Shown one piece after another: positions 43,132 to 51,951 of a stretch of 64,000 nucleotides of DNA (position 1 is the first letter of the stretch; every line of letters starts with the position of its first letter). The DNA is from Klenkia taihuensis. Its GTDB lineage: Bacteria > Actinomycetota > Actinomycetes > Mycobacteriales > Geodermatophilaceae. A program made the position numbers and the translations under genes. Below the pieces are notes generated by a model. It made no database searches, was not told where the DNA came from, and saw nothing but the letters and a program-made list of their open reading frames with translations. The stretch spans positions 1 through 64,000 of the forward strand of contig NZ_FOMD01000005.1 of NCBI RefSeq assembly GCF_900112525.1. Direction: 5' to 3'.

Positions 43132-44283
43132 TCAGATGAAGGCGCTTACCCCGGTCTCCGCGCGGCCGATGAGCAGCTTCTGGATCTGGCTGGTGCCCTC
43201 GTACAGGGTCATGACGCGGGCATCGCGCAGGAACTTCTGCACGGGGTATTCATCGATGTAGCCGTACCCGCCGAACACCTGGATGGCATGGTTGCCGGCC
43301 CGCACGGCTGCCTCGCTGGCGAAGTACTTGGCCTTCGACGCGGCCGTCCCGTACGGCAGGTGGTGCTCGACCAGGTCGGCGGCCCGCCAGGTGAGCATCC
43401 GGGCCGCGTCGGCGTCCACGCTCATCTCGGCGATCATGTCCTGGACGAGCTGGAAGGTCGCCAGGGGACGGCCGAACTGCTCCCGCTCACCGGCGTAGGC
43501 CACAGAGGCCTCCAGGCAGGCCTGCACGATGCCGACACAGCCCGCTGCCACCGAGATGCGGCCCTTGTCCAGGGAGGACATGGCGATGGAGAACCCGCGC
43601 CCCTCCTCGCCGAGCACGGCGGAGGCCGGCACCCGGACACCGGACAGCGACAGCTCCGAGGTCGCCTGCCCGCGCAGGCCGAGCTTGCCGTGGATGGTGG
43701 TGGCGACGAACCCGGGGCTGTCGGTGGGGACGAGGAACGCGGTGATGCCCTTGGGACCCGGCCCGCCGGTGCGGGCGAAGAGCAGGCAGACGTCGGCCCA
43801 GGTCCCGTTGGTGATAAACACCTTTGCACCGTCGATGACGAAGTCGTCGCCGTCCCGTCGGGCCCGGGTCGTGAGAGCGCCGGCGTCGGACCCGGTGCCC
43901 GGCTCGGTCAGCCCGAAGCAGCCGATCTGCGTTCCAGCGGTGAGGCCGGGCAGCCATTGGTGCTTCTGCTCCTCGGTGCCGTGCAGCAGGATCGAACGGG
44001 CTACCAGACCGTTGGAGACCGAGACCACCCCGCGCAGCGAGGAGTCGGCCCGGCCGAGCTCCTCCATGCCGATGCAGTACGTGATCTGGTCGCCCTCGAT
44101 GCCGCCGTACTCCTCCGGGATGCCCATGCCGAAGAATCCGAGGTTACCCATCTTGGGCAGGATGGCGGTGTCGATGGACTCTTTCCGGTCCCACTCGGCA
44201 CGGTGGGGCACGGCCTCCTTCTCCAGGAACTCGCGCGCGAGGTCGCGGAAGGCGATCTGGTCCTCGTCCAGCTGGAAGTTCAT
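43132..44283 (-). CDS. acyl-CoA dehydrogenase
   Basis: A 383-residue FAD enzyme introducing the alpha,beta double bond into an acyl-CoA. CFGLTEPGTGSDAG and FITNGTWAD line the flavin site; the catalytic glutamate is in TLYEGTSQIQK near the C-terminus. It starts at ATG 44283, overlapping the 3-hydroxyacyl-CoA dehydrogenase stop (ATGA). The pair provides two steps of a beta-oxidation-like route for the CoA ester made by the CoA transferase. Confidence 0.9.
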   Translation of the reverse strand: MNFQLDEDQIAFRDLAREFLEKEAVPHRAEWDRKESIDTAILPKMGNLGFFGMGIPEEYGGIEGDQITYCIGMEELGRADSSLRGVVSVSNGLVARSILLHGTEEQKHQWLPGLTAGTQIGCFGLTEPGTGSDAGALTTRARRDGDDFVIDGAKVFITNGTWADVCLLFARTGGPGPKGITAFLVPTDSPGFVATTIHGKLGLRGQATSELSLSGVRVPASAVLGEEGRGFSIAMSSLDKGRISVAAGCVGIVQACLEASVAYAGEREQFGRPLATFQLVQDMIAEMSVDADAARMLTWRAADLVEHHLPYGTAASKAKYFASEAAVRAGNHAIQVFGGYGYIDEYPVQKFLRDARVMTLYEGTSQIQKLLIGRAETGVSAFI

Positions 44284-45245
44284 CGTGGGCGGTCTCCTGT
44301 GACGGGGGTGGACGGTTCGTCGATGGGGTCGGGCGCGGGCTGCTTGGTGCCGTCGGCGGCGTACTGGTACCAGCCGCGTCCGGTCTTGCGGCCGAGGTGG
44401 CCGGCGGCCACCCGTGCGTCGAGGCTGGTGCTCGGCAGGTCGGCCGGGTCACCGGTCTCGGCGTACCGGGCCGTCTTGGTGAACCAGGCGATGTCCAGGC
44501 CCGTGAGGTCCTGGAGCTCGAAGGGCCCCTGGGGATGGCCGAGGGCGGTGCGGCAGGCCAGGTCGATGGCCTCCAGCGAGGCATAGCCGCCCTCGTACAG
44601 GTGCACGGCCTCGTCCCGGACGGCGTTGAGGATGCGGTTGGCCAGGAACCCGTTGATCTCCCGGGAGAGCAGAACCGGTTCCTTGCCGAGCTCACGGGTG
44701 AAGGCGGTCGCCGTCTCCAGGGTTGCCGGCGACGTCGCCTCCCCCGGCACCACCTCCACGCACGCCATGACGAGAGCGGGGTTGAAGAAGTGCAGGTTGC
44801 ACACCCGGTCGGGGCGCCGCGTGGCGGCGGCCAGCCGCGACGGCACGAAGCTGGAGGAGTTGCTGGTCAGGATGGTCCGCTCGGGGGTGATCCGGTCCAG
44901 CCGGGCGAACAGCTCGGTCTTGACGTCGATCTTCTCCACCACGGCCTCGATGACGAGGTCGGCCCTGCCCGCACCCGCTTCCAGATCGGTGCCCAGGTGC
45001 AGGCGGGCGAAGGCGGCGTCCCGGTCCTCGGTGCGCAGCCGGCCCTTCTCGACGCGGGAGGCCAGCCGGGCGCGCAGCTGCCCTTCGGCGCGGACCAGGC
45101 TGGCGGGCTCGGTGTCGACCAGGTGCACCGTCCGACCGGCGAGCGCGCACACCATCGCGATCTGGGAGCCCATCGCGCCACCGCCCACCACCAGGACGTC
45201 ATGGACCCCGCTGGCCGTGGCGCTGTCGAGAGGTGTCGTGCTCAC
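44280..45245 (-). CDS. 3-hydroxyacyl-CoA dehydrogenase
   Basis: A 321-residue NAD enzyme. The Rossmann motif is VVGGGAMGSQIA, catalytic residues are in NSSSFVPS and HFFNPA, and the dimerisation domain carries FLANRILNAV and GHLGRKTGRGWYQY. It oxidises 3-hydroxyacyl-CoA to 3-ketoacyl-CoA, possibly feeding the thiolase at 30123. GTG at 45245. First gene of a two-gene leftward operon with the acyl-CoA dehydrogenase; no TGTTCC-type site was seen upstream. Confidence 0.9.
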   Translation of the reverse strand: MSTTPLDSATASGVHDVLVVGGGAMGSQIAMVCALAGRTVHLVDTEPASLVRAEGQLRARLASRVEKGRLRTEDRDAAFARLHLGTDLEAGAGRADLVIEAVVEKIDVKTELFARLDRITPERTILTSNSSSFVPSRLAAATRRPDRVCNLHFFNPALVMACVEVVPGEATSPATLETATAFTRELGKEPVLLSREINGFLANRILNAVRDEAVHLYEGGYASLEAIDLACRTALGHPQGPFELQDLTGLDIAWFTKTARYAETGDPADLPSTSLDARVAAGHLGRKTGRGWYQYAADGTKQPAPDPIDEPSTPVTGDRPR

Positions 45246-45362
45246 GGCTCGACGCTAAGACCGGCGCGGGGACCGGTGAAGTACGGATGTCGCATCAGCG
45301 CGGGGCTGATCGGTATCGAAGATCCTTGAGATCGGCACCGGTCGCCCCCACGGTGGACTTCC

Positions 45363-45728
45363 GTGGAGATCACCCGACCTGCTGCGGAACGCGTCGACCC
45401 CACGGCCACCCTGTCGTGCGGTCGCGTCCTGCAGTTCGAGTTCGTGAGCTGTCTGCCCGGCCCGGGCGAGCTGGTGCCGTGCGTACGGCACGGCTACTGC
45501 CGCACGGTGTCGGTCGCCCGCGGCAGGGGCTCCGGGCCGCGCCGGCCACGTCCCCCGCGACGGACCGAGGCCGAACTCGTGCAGTGGCTGGTCGAGCGGC
45601 CGGCCACGACGATCGGCGTGCTGCGCCGGCACCGGTTCACCCTGCGCCTGGTGGTCACGGCCGAGCGGTCGGGCCGGGTGGAGGTGGACCCGGACACCGG
45701 CCGGGTCACCGCGGTGCTGCGCGCCTGA
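45363..45728 (+). CDS. hypothetical protein, 121 aa
   Basis: GTG at 45363 with GGTGGA upstream. Two beta-like halves, LSCGRVLQFEFVSCLPGPGE and FTLRLVVTAERSGRVEVD, flank a basic linker (RGRGSGPRRPRPPRR). Three cysteines lie in the first half (SCLPG, PCVRHGYC). No family recognised. It stands alone between two leftward operons. Codon bias supports it. Confidence 0.55.
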   Translation: MEITRPAAERVDPTATLSCGRVLQFEFVSCLPGPGELVPCVRHGYCRTVSVARGRGSGPRRPRPPRRTEAELVQWLVERPATTIGVLRRHRFTLRLVVTAERSGRVEVDPDTGRVTAVLRA

Positions 45729-45744
45729 CCCGGCCGGCATCCAG

Positions 45745-46773
45745 TCACCGGCGGCTGACCTCCGGCTCGGCCGCTGTCAGGTCGATCGCGGACAGGCCGG
45801 ACAGCTGACGCCGTTGCTCCGCCAGGTAACGGCGTCGGCTGATCCACCGCACCGCGGCGTCGGCACCGATGACGGCCAGCAGCAGGACACCGGTGAACAG
45901 CTCGGCGACGAAGGCCTTGAACCCGACCGAGGACAACCCGGCGGCGAGTGTGCTGGTGATGACGACGCCCAGCAGGACGTTGACCATCCCGCCGCGGCCG
46001 CCGGCCAGGCTGATGCCCCCGACGAGCGCAGCCGCGACCCCCAGCAGCAGCATGTTGGTGAAGCCGTCGGGGGTTGCCGAGGCGCTGCGCAGCGAGGACA
46101 ACGCGCCCGCCAGCGCGCCGCAGCCACCCGAGATCGCGAACGCGATGACCAGTGTCGGGCGCAACGGGACTCCGGCTGCGACCGCCTCGTTCCGGCCGCC
46201 GCCGACGGCGTACAGGGCCATGCCCGGCCGGGTGCGCGACAGGAACACCCCCAGGACGACGAGCACCAGCAACGCCGTGATCGACGTGGGCGACAGCACG
46301 CCGTACCGCATGAGCAGCTGGTCGCTGACGCCGTAGTCATCGGGCGTGATGGGCACCCCTCCGGTGACCAGCGAGGTGGCTCCTCGGAAGAGGATCAAGG
46401 TGCCGACGGTCAGCACCAGGGAGCTGATGCCGAGCCTGGCCACCGCCCACCCCTGCAACGCACCGACGGCGGCGCCCGCCGCCGTCGCCACGAGCAGCAC
46501 GGGCACCAGCCCGAGCCCCGAGTTGCTCAGCAGGATGGCCGTGGCCCCGGACAGAGCGGCGACGGAGGCGATGGACAGGTCGAGTTCGCCGACGATCATC
46601 GTGACCGCGATGCCTGCGGTGATGATGCCCAGCGGCACGAGCCGCTCCAGCACGGAGAATGCTGCGGGCTGGCCGACGAAGTCGGGTGCGACGACCAGCA
46701 CGGCCACGATGACGAGCGCCAGGATTGCGCCTTGGAGCCCGTAGGTCCGGCTGACGTCGGCGAGGCGGTTCAT
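45745..46773 (-). CDS. ribose-type ABC transporter permease
   Basis: A 342-residue BPD_transp_2 permease with about ten hydrophobic segments. The conserved EAA-like segment reads AVGGGRNEAVAAGVP, and VGELDLSIASVAALSG is the family's substrate-gate motif. ATG at 46773 overlaps the first permease's stop (ATGA). Last gene of the importer operon. Confidence 0.87.
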   Translation of the reverse strand: MNRLADVSRTYGLQGAILALVIVAVLVVAPDFVGQPAAFSVLERLVPLGIITAGIAVTMIVGELDLSIASVAALSGATAILLSNSGLGLVPVLLVATAAGAAVGALQGWAVARLGISSLVLTVGTLILFRGATSLVTGGVPITPDDYGVSDQLLMRYGVLSPTSITALLVLVVLGVFLSRTRPGMALYAVGGGRNEAVAAGVPLRPTLVIAFAISGGCGALAGALSSLRSASATPDGFTNMLLLGVAAALVGGISLAGGRGGMVNVLLGVVITSTLAAGLSSVGFKAFVAELFTGVLLLAVIGADAAVRWISRRRYLAEQRRQLSGLSAIDLTAAEPEVSRR

Positions 46774-47774
46774 CGGGCACCTGCCTTCCTGAGGAGGTGG
46801 AGGAGGACGACGAGGACCACGACGACCGCGCCGACACCGAACAGCCGCTCCCCGGGGGCCAGGCCCTGCAGCAGCATCACGTTGCCGAGGATCACGATGA
46901 GCAGGGCGCCCAGCGCGGTGCGGACGGCGGAGGCCTCGCCGCCGTTGATGGCCGCGCCACCCACCAGGACCGCGGCGATGACGTCCAGGGTCAGGTTGGG
47001 CAGGTCGTTGGCCTGCATCTGGCGCAGCTGCGCAGCGGACAGGATGCCAGCGAGGGCAGCGCCGACCGACAACGAGGCGAAGGCGACGACGGTGCCCTTC
47101 ATGGCCGAGATCCCGCTGGTGCCCGCCGTCGCGCGGTTCTCCCCCAGCAATCGCATGCGTCGGCCGGTGACCGTGCGGGCGGTCAGGAAGCTGACCAGCG
47201 CCGTCATCGCGATGAAGATGATCACCGGCAGGGGCAGTCCGAGGACGCTGGCGGTGGCCAGCCGGGTGACCGGGACCGAACCCGCGGTCACCACCTCCCC
47301 GCCGGTCCCCACGGCGACGCAGCCGTAGACGATCGCCCCGAAGGCGAGGGTCGTGATGACCGGGTTGAGCCCGGCACCGACGATGAGGGCCTGCGCGAGC
47401 CCGAGCAGCAGGCTGGCCCCCACGGCCACCAGCACCCCGACCAGGACGGACCCGGTCGCGCCGGCCACGGCGAGGAAGACGATGCCGCAGAGCACCACGG
47501 TGGACCCGATGCCGAGGGAGAACAGGTTCCCGGTCAGCGTGATCGCGGTCATCCCGACGGCGGCGATGCCGGTGATGGCCGTGCTGATGAGGATGGCGCG
47601 GAGGTTGGCGCCGTCGGCGAAGCCGTCGGTGGTCACGCTCGCCAGCACGAGGACGAACAGCACCAGGAGCGGCATCGCGTAGTCGGCGACGATCCTGGCG
47701 GTCTTCCGTTGCCAGGTGTCGGCGGCGGTTCGCGGAGCCGGGGTGCTGGTCGGGGGCGGAGCCGTCGTGGTCAC
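46770..47774 (-). CDS. ribose-type ABC transporter permease
   Basis: A 334-residue BPD_transp_2 permease, paralogous to the next one. Marks include GNLFSLGIGSTVVLCGIVFL and LGENRATAGTSGIS. Start GTG at 47774 overlaps the ATPase stop (GTGA). Two different permeases with one double ATPase form a heterodimeric channel, as in LsrACD-like and some xylose or erythritol systems. Confidence 0.87.
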   Translation of the reverse strand: MTTTAPPPTSTPAPRTAADTWQRKTARIVADYAMPLLVLFVLVLASVTTDGFADGANLRAILISTAITGIAAVGMTAITLTGNLFSLGIGSTVVLCGIVFLAVAGATGSVLVGVLVAVGASLLLGLAQALIVGAGLNPVITTLAFGAIVYGCVAVGTGGEVVTAGSVPVTRLATASVLGLPLPVIIFIAMTALVSFLTARTVTGRRMRLLGENRATAGTSGISAMKGTVVAFASLSVGAALAGILSAAQLRQMQANDLPNLTLDVIAAVLVGGAAINGGEASAVRTALGALLIVILGNVMLLQGLAPGERLFGVGAVVVVLVVLLHLLRKAGAR

Positions 47775-49279
47775 GCGAGGATCTCCTCTCTGTGCATGAC
47801 CTCACGGACCAGGTCGTGCTCGGTCCACTCGGTCGCGGGGCGGACGGCGGTGGGCCGACCGTGGTAGAAGGTGGCGACGGTGTCGCTGAGACCCAGCACC
47901 TCGTTGGTGTCCGATGAGCTCACGACGATCGCCATTCCGGACTCGGCGAGCGCCCGGAGCGTCGCGTACATGTCCGCACGGGCGCCGACGTCGACGCCGC
48001 GGGTCGGTTCCTCCACGAGGAGGACGTCGGGGTGGATGCCGCTCCACTTCCCGACCGCGACCTTCTGCTGGTTGCCCCCGGACAGCGAGCCCACCTTGGT
48101 GCCGAGCCGATTGGTGTCGACCGCGAACTCGCCGGCCAGCGTCTTCGTGGCGTCGGCCTCCGGTCCGGTGCGGATGAAGCCGGCTCGCGAGACAGCCGAC
48201 AGCCAGGGCGAGGAGAGGTTCTGCCGGATGGAGGCGCCGGCGAAGATGCCGTCACGCTTGCGGTCGGCCGAGCAGTAGGCGATGCCGGCCGCGATGCCGG
48301 CGCGGCGGTTGCGCAACTGCACCTGCCGGCCACCGATGTGAAGGCTCCCGTCGATGACCGGTCTGATGCTGGCCAGCGCCTCGACCAGCTCGGCCGTCCC
48401 CGAACCCAGCTGCCCGGTGATGCCCAGGATCTCCCCCCGGCGGACCTGCAGGTCGACGGGTGCCCGGAAGCCGGGGGCCAGCAGGCCGCGTGCCTCGAGG
48501 GCGACCTCGCCCATCGAGCTGGAACGCGGCGGGTACAGATCGCCGAGCTCGCGGCCGATCATCCGCGCCACGACGCCGTCGACGTCCAGATCCGCGACCT
48601 CCAGCGGTGGGCTGCTGCGCCCGTTGCGGAAGATGGTTACGCGGTCGGCGATCTCGAACACCTCGCCGAGGCGGTGGGTGACGTAGACGATGCTGCGACC
48701 CTCGGACGCCAAGCGCCGGGCGGCCTCCAGCACGCGCACGATCTCGGCGTCGGACAGCGCAGCCGTGGGTTCGTCGAAGATGATGATGCGTGCGTCGCGA
48801 GCGAGCACCCGGGCGATCTCCAGCAGCTGCATCTCGGCGACCGAGAGCTCCTCGACCCGGGTACGGGGGTCGAGGTCCTGCAGCCCGACGCGCGCGAGGA
48901 TCTCGCGCGACCGGGCAACGAGCCGGCCCGGCCGCCACAACCACGGTGCGCTGCGCTGGCCGAGGAAGAGGTTCTCGGCCACCGTCATCGTCCGCACGGT
49001 GCTGTACTCCTGCTGCACCACGGCGATGCCCGCGGCCTGGGAGGACGCGACCCCGGTGATGGTCACGGTTTCGCCGTCGATGGTCAGGGTGCCGGTGTCG
49101 GCCGTCACGAGGCCGGAGAGGATCTTGACGATGGTGCTCTTGCCGGCGCCGTTCTCACCGAGCAGGGCCATCACCTCCCCGGCCCGGAGCTCGAAGGCGA
49201 CGTCGGAGAGCGCGGCGAATGCGCCGTAGGTCTTGGTGATGCCTTCGGCGGACAGCCGGAGGGGGGTCGCTGTGCTCAT
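47771..49279 (-). CDS. sugar-type ABC transporter ATP-binding protein (two ATPase domains)
   Basis: A 502-residue RbsA/XylG-like ATPase. The first domain has Walker A GENGAGKST near 40 and Walker B IIFDEPTAALSD. The second has a degenerate Walker A (GQLGSGTAEL) but an intact signature LSGGNQQK and VLLVEEPTRGVD, as normal in this family. ATG at 49279. It is separated from the binding-protein gene by a strong hairpin, and is coupled to the permeases by GTGA. The substrate need not be a sugar. Confidence 0.9.
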   Translation of the reverse strand: MSTATPLRLSAEGITKTYGAFAALSDVAFELRAGEVMALLGENGAGKSTIVKILSGLVTADTGTLTIDGETVTITGVASSQAAGIAVVQQEYSTVRTMTVAENLFLGQRSAPWLWRPGRLVARSREILARVGLQDLDPRTRVEELSVAEMQLLEIARVLARDARIIIFDEPTAALSDAEIVRVLEAARRLASEGRSIVYVTHRLGEVFEIADRVTIFRNGRSSPPLEVADLDVDGVVARMIGRELGDLYPPRSSSMGEVALEARGLLAPGFRAPVDLQVRRGEILGITGQLGSGTAELVEALASIRPVIDGSLHIGGRQVQLRNRRAGIAAGIAYCSADRKRDGIFAGASIRQNLSSPWLSAVSRAGFIRTGPEADATKTLAGEFAVDTNRLGTKVGSLSGGNQQKVAVGKWSGIHPDVLLVEEPTRGVDVGARADMYATLRALAESGMAIVVSSSDTNEVLGLSDTVATFYHGRPTAVRPATEWTEHDLVREVMHREEILA

Positions 49280-49323
49280 GGGCTCGAGCTCTCTGGGCGA
49301 GGGGGACGTGGCGCGGAGCGGCG

Positions 49324-49364
49324 CGGTGAGCGGGACGGCAGGGTCGCTGCCGTCCCGCTCACCG
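49324..49364 (-). terminator. hairpin between binding-protein and ATPase genes
   Basis: An 18-bp perfect stem (CGGTGAGCGGGACGGCAG) with a 5-nt loop lies 3 bp after the binding-protein stop. Such hairpins usually protect or partially terminate the message so that the binding protein is made in excess. Confidence 0.8.
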
Positions 49365-49367
49365 GGC

Positions 49368-50510
49368 TCAGTTCAGTTCAGCGAAGGTCTTGTCCCACAC
49401 CCGGAGCGTGTCGATGTTCGCGGCGGTGACCTGCGGGTTCATCATGAAGGTCTCCCGGTACGGGGCCTCGACGGTGAGCTCGGGGGTGGTCTCGTCGACC
49501 GGCAGGGTGTAGTCGCCGTCCTGGGTCTCACCGGTCGCCAGGTACTGGGCGGCGGTGCGGACGACGAGCTGGCCCTCGATGACCGGGGACTGCAGCACGG
49601 CCGAGTAGATCTTCCCGGAGCGCAGGTTCGTCAGGTCACCCGACGAGGTGCCGGTGATGACGGTGACGTCGACACCGGGCTGCAGGCCGTTCTGCTCCAG
49701 CGCCTGCACCACGCCGTTGGCGACGTCGTTGCTGTGCGCGTAGATGAAGTCGATCCCCTGGTCGAGGTACTGCGGGATGACCTGGCTCGCCGCGGCGAAC
49801 CCGCCCTGGGCGTCCACCGTCGGGGTGGGCTCGACCGCGAGCACGTTGAACGCGTCGCCGGTCTCCTCGGCGAAGGCCGACTCGCGGTCGTCGCCGGCCG
49901 CGTAACCCTCGGTGAACCGGATCTCGAGCAGGTTGGGCTTCCCGTCCGGCCCGTTGTAGGTCTTCCCGGCTGCCTCGGCCTCCTGCAGTGCGGCCAGGGC
50001 GTTGTCACCGGCTTCGATGCCGATGCCGGTGTCGCTCACCCCGGCGTAGGCGGCCACGAAGTCCTCGGCGTCGGGCTGGATGGCCTGGTTCCACTGGATC
50101 ACCGGGGCAACCCGGGAGAGCTGGCGGATGGAGTTGGTCGCTGCAGCTGCAGAAGCCGGCCAGAACAGGAATGCCGCCGCCTCCTGGCCGCTGGCCAGGA
50201 ATTCCTGGACCTGCTGGTCCTGCTCGGTCTGGTCGAAGTCGTTCTCCACGATCTGGACCTCGTAGCCGAGGTCCTCGCCCTGGGCCGTCAGGGACTCGGC
50301 CGCGGCCTTGAGGTACACGTTCGAGGTCGAGGGCATGAAGACCTGCAGGAGGGCACCGTCCCCCTCCAGGGTGCCGCTGCCCGAGACCTCCGCGGCCGAG
50401 CTGTTGCTGGACCCGGAGCCCGACGAGCAGGCCGCCAAGCTCCCGGCGAGGACGACACCGGCGGCCAGTGCGGCCAGTGCCTTCCATCGCGACGTCGTTG
50501 TCGAGGACAC
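49368..50510 (-). CDS. ribose-type ABC substrate-binding lipoprotein
   Basis: A 380-residue binding protein. The leader WKALAALAAGVVLAGSLAAC ends in a lipobox, followed by a Ser/Gly linker. The two-lobed fold of cluster B proteins is recognisable (MPSTSNVYLKAAAESLTAQG at the start, GIDFIYAHSNDVANGVVQAL near 270). GTG at 50510 with GGGAG 8 bp upstream. First gene of the importer operon. A TGTTCC-type site lies 103 bp before the start, so uptake may be co-induced with the monooxygenase pathway. Confidence 0.87.
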   Translation of the reverse strand: MSSTTTSRWKALAALAAGVVLAGSLAACSSGSGSSNSSAAEVSGSGTLEGDGALLQVFMPSTSNVYLKAAAESLTAQGEDLGYEVQIVENDFDQTEQDQQVQEFLASGQEAAAFLFWPASAAAATNSIRQLSRVAPVIQWNQAIQPDAEDFVAAYAGVSDTGIGIEAGDNALAALQEAEAAGKTYNGPDGKPNLLEIRFTEGYAAGDDRESAFAEETGDAFNVLAVEPTPTVDAQGGFAAASQVIPQYLDQGIDFIYAHSNDVANGVVQALEQNGLQPGVDVTVITGTSSGDLTNLRSGKIYSAVLQSPVIEGQLVVRTAAQYLATGETQDGDYTLPVDETTPELTVEAPYRETFMMNPQVTAANIDTLRVWDKTFAELN

Positions 50511-50612
50511 GGTTGATCTCCCGGTGCAGGTGAAGAGGGGTGCCGGGGGCCTTCGAGCGGCCTTGCCGGCGGGTGTGAGCTGCATCATGAAGAGCGCCCG
50601 GCAGGGCGACCC

Positions 50613-50629
50613 TGTACCGATCTGGAACA
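50613..50629. promoter_or_regulatory. TGTTCC-N5-GGAACA-type operator, importer/dodecin site
   Basis: TGTACC-GATCT-GGAACA: one arm mismatch, and the spacer is identical to the catA site. It is 103 bp before the leftward binding-protein start and 77 bp before the rightward dodecin start. Confidence 0.6.
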
Positions 50630-50705
50630 AGGTGTGCGCGCACCTGCCCTCTCGTGCCACGGTCGGTCCGCCCGGACGAGCCGGGACGCAGAGACAGGAG
50701 AAACC

Positions 50706-50912
50706 GTGAGCGACCACGTGTACCGGCTGAGCGAGATCGTCGGCAGCAGCACGACCAGCGTCGACGACGCCGTACGGACCGCGGTGCGCAAGGCGTCGGA
50801 GACGATCCACAACATCGACTGGTTCCAGACCTCGGAGATCCGCGGCCAGGTCGTCGACGGGGACGTGCAGTACTTCCAGGTGACCCTGAAGGTCGGCTTC
50901 CGGGTCGACTGA
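50706..50912 (+). CDS. dodecin, flavin-binding protein
   Basis: A 68-residue dodecin: VYRLSEIVGSSTTSVDDAVR, then HNIDWFQTSEIRGQVVDGDV with the flavin-stacking tryptophan, then QVTLKVGFRVD. Dodecins form hollow 12-mers storing riboflavin or FMN; the mycobacterial type also binds CoA. GTG at 50706 with CAGGAG upstream. It shares an operator region with the importer and may hold flavin for the FMNH2-dependent monooxygenase. Followed 55 bp later by a quinone-reductase-like gene. Confidence 0.92.
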   Translation: MSDHVYRLSEIVGSSTTSVDDAVRTAVRKASETIHNIDWFQTSEIRGQVVDGDVQYFQVTLKVGFRVD

Positions 50913-50967
50913 ACAGGCCACCCGGTCGGGCCGGAACAGCCGCCGCGTCCGCACTGCTGCACGATCT

Positions 50968-51951
50968 GTGCGAGCTGCCTACTACGACACGACCGGCCCG
51001 GCCACCGAGGTGCTGCGGGTCGGGGAGTTACCCGACCCGCAGCCCGGCCCCGGCGAGGTGCTCGTCCGGGTGACCCTGTCGGGCGTCAACCCGGGCGACA
51101 CGAAGAAGCGTGCCGGCTGGACCGGGGCCCCGATGCCCTACCCGCGCGTGGTGCCGCACAGCGACGCCGCCGGGGTCGTCGAGGCGGTCGGCGCCGGGGT
51201 CGCCCCGTCCCGGGTCGGTCGCCGGGTGTGGGTCCGCGGCGCCCAGTCCTACCGGGCCGGCGGGACCGCCGCCGAGCTCACCGCCGTCCCGGAGCGGCTG
51301 GCCACCGACCTGCCGGACACGGTGGGCGACGTCCTGGCCGCCTGCCTCGGGATCCCTGGGGTCACCGCGCACCGCGCGGTCTTCGGCGACGGCCCGGTCT
51401 CCGGCCGCACGGTCCTCGTCCACGGTGTGCTCGGGGGCGTCGGATCGCTGGCTGCCCAGCTCGCGGTGTGGGGCGGCGCTCGCGTGCTCGGCACGGTCCG
51501 CTCCGGGGCCGACCTGGCCGAGGTCGCGCTTCCCGGCGTGACGGTGTTCGCCCTCGACCGCCCCGGCGTCGCCGAGCCGGTACGGACGGCCGCGGGCGGC
51601 GGAGTCGACCGTGTCGTCGAGGTGTCCTTCTCCGACAACCTCGACCTCGACGCCGCCGTGCTGCGCAACGGAGGTGTCCTCGCGGCCTACGGGACGCGGG
51701 ATGCCCGGCCGGTCCTGGACTTCTGGCCCCTGCTGTTCGCAAACACCACGATCCGACTGCTGGGCAGCGACGACTTCCCGGCCGACGCCGTGGACGCGGC
51801 GGTGCAGGACCTCACCACGGCCGCGGAGTCCGGGGCCATCGCGGTCCCGGACGCCGACGTGCTGCCGTTGGAGCGGGTGGCCGAGGCGCACGACCGCATC
51901 GACGCCGGCACCCGCCGGCGCCAGCTGGTCGCGCCATCGCCTCAGACCTGA
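50968..51951 (+). CDS. NADPH:quinone reductase-like zinc-independent MDR protein
   Basis: A 327-residue medium-chain reductase. The N-terminus MRAAYYDTTGPATEVLRVGE, NPGDTKKRAGW and the cofactor turn HGVLGGVGSLAAQLA are typical of quinone oxidoreductases and enoyl reductases. No zinc cysteine clusters. GTG at 50968. It probably reduces a quinone or enone. Its last 10 bp overlap the convergent hydratase gene. Confidence 0.85.
   Translation: MRAAYYDTTGPATEVLRVGELPDPQPGPGEVLVRVTLSGVNPGDTKKRAGWTGAPMPYPRVVPHSDAAGVVEAVGAGVAPSRVGRRVWVRGAQSYRAGGTAAELTAVPERLATDLPDTVGDVLAACLGIPGVTAHRAVFGDGPVSGRTVLVHGVLGGVGSLAAQLAVWGGARVLGTVRSGADLAEVALPGVTVFALDRPGVAEPVRTAAGGGVDRVVEVSFSDNLDLDAAVLRNGGVLAAYGTRDARPVLDFWPLLFANTTIRLLGSDDFPADAVDAAVQDLTTAAESGAIAVPDADVLPLERVAEAHDRIDAGTRRRQLVAPSPQT

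Noticed and set aside
45246-45362. TGTTCC-type operator upstream of the 3-hydroxyacyl-CoA dehydrogenase
   Set aside because: The gap was read for TTCC-N5-GGAA with one mismatch and none was found, so this operon is not counted in the proposed regulon.
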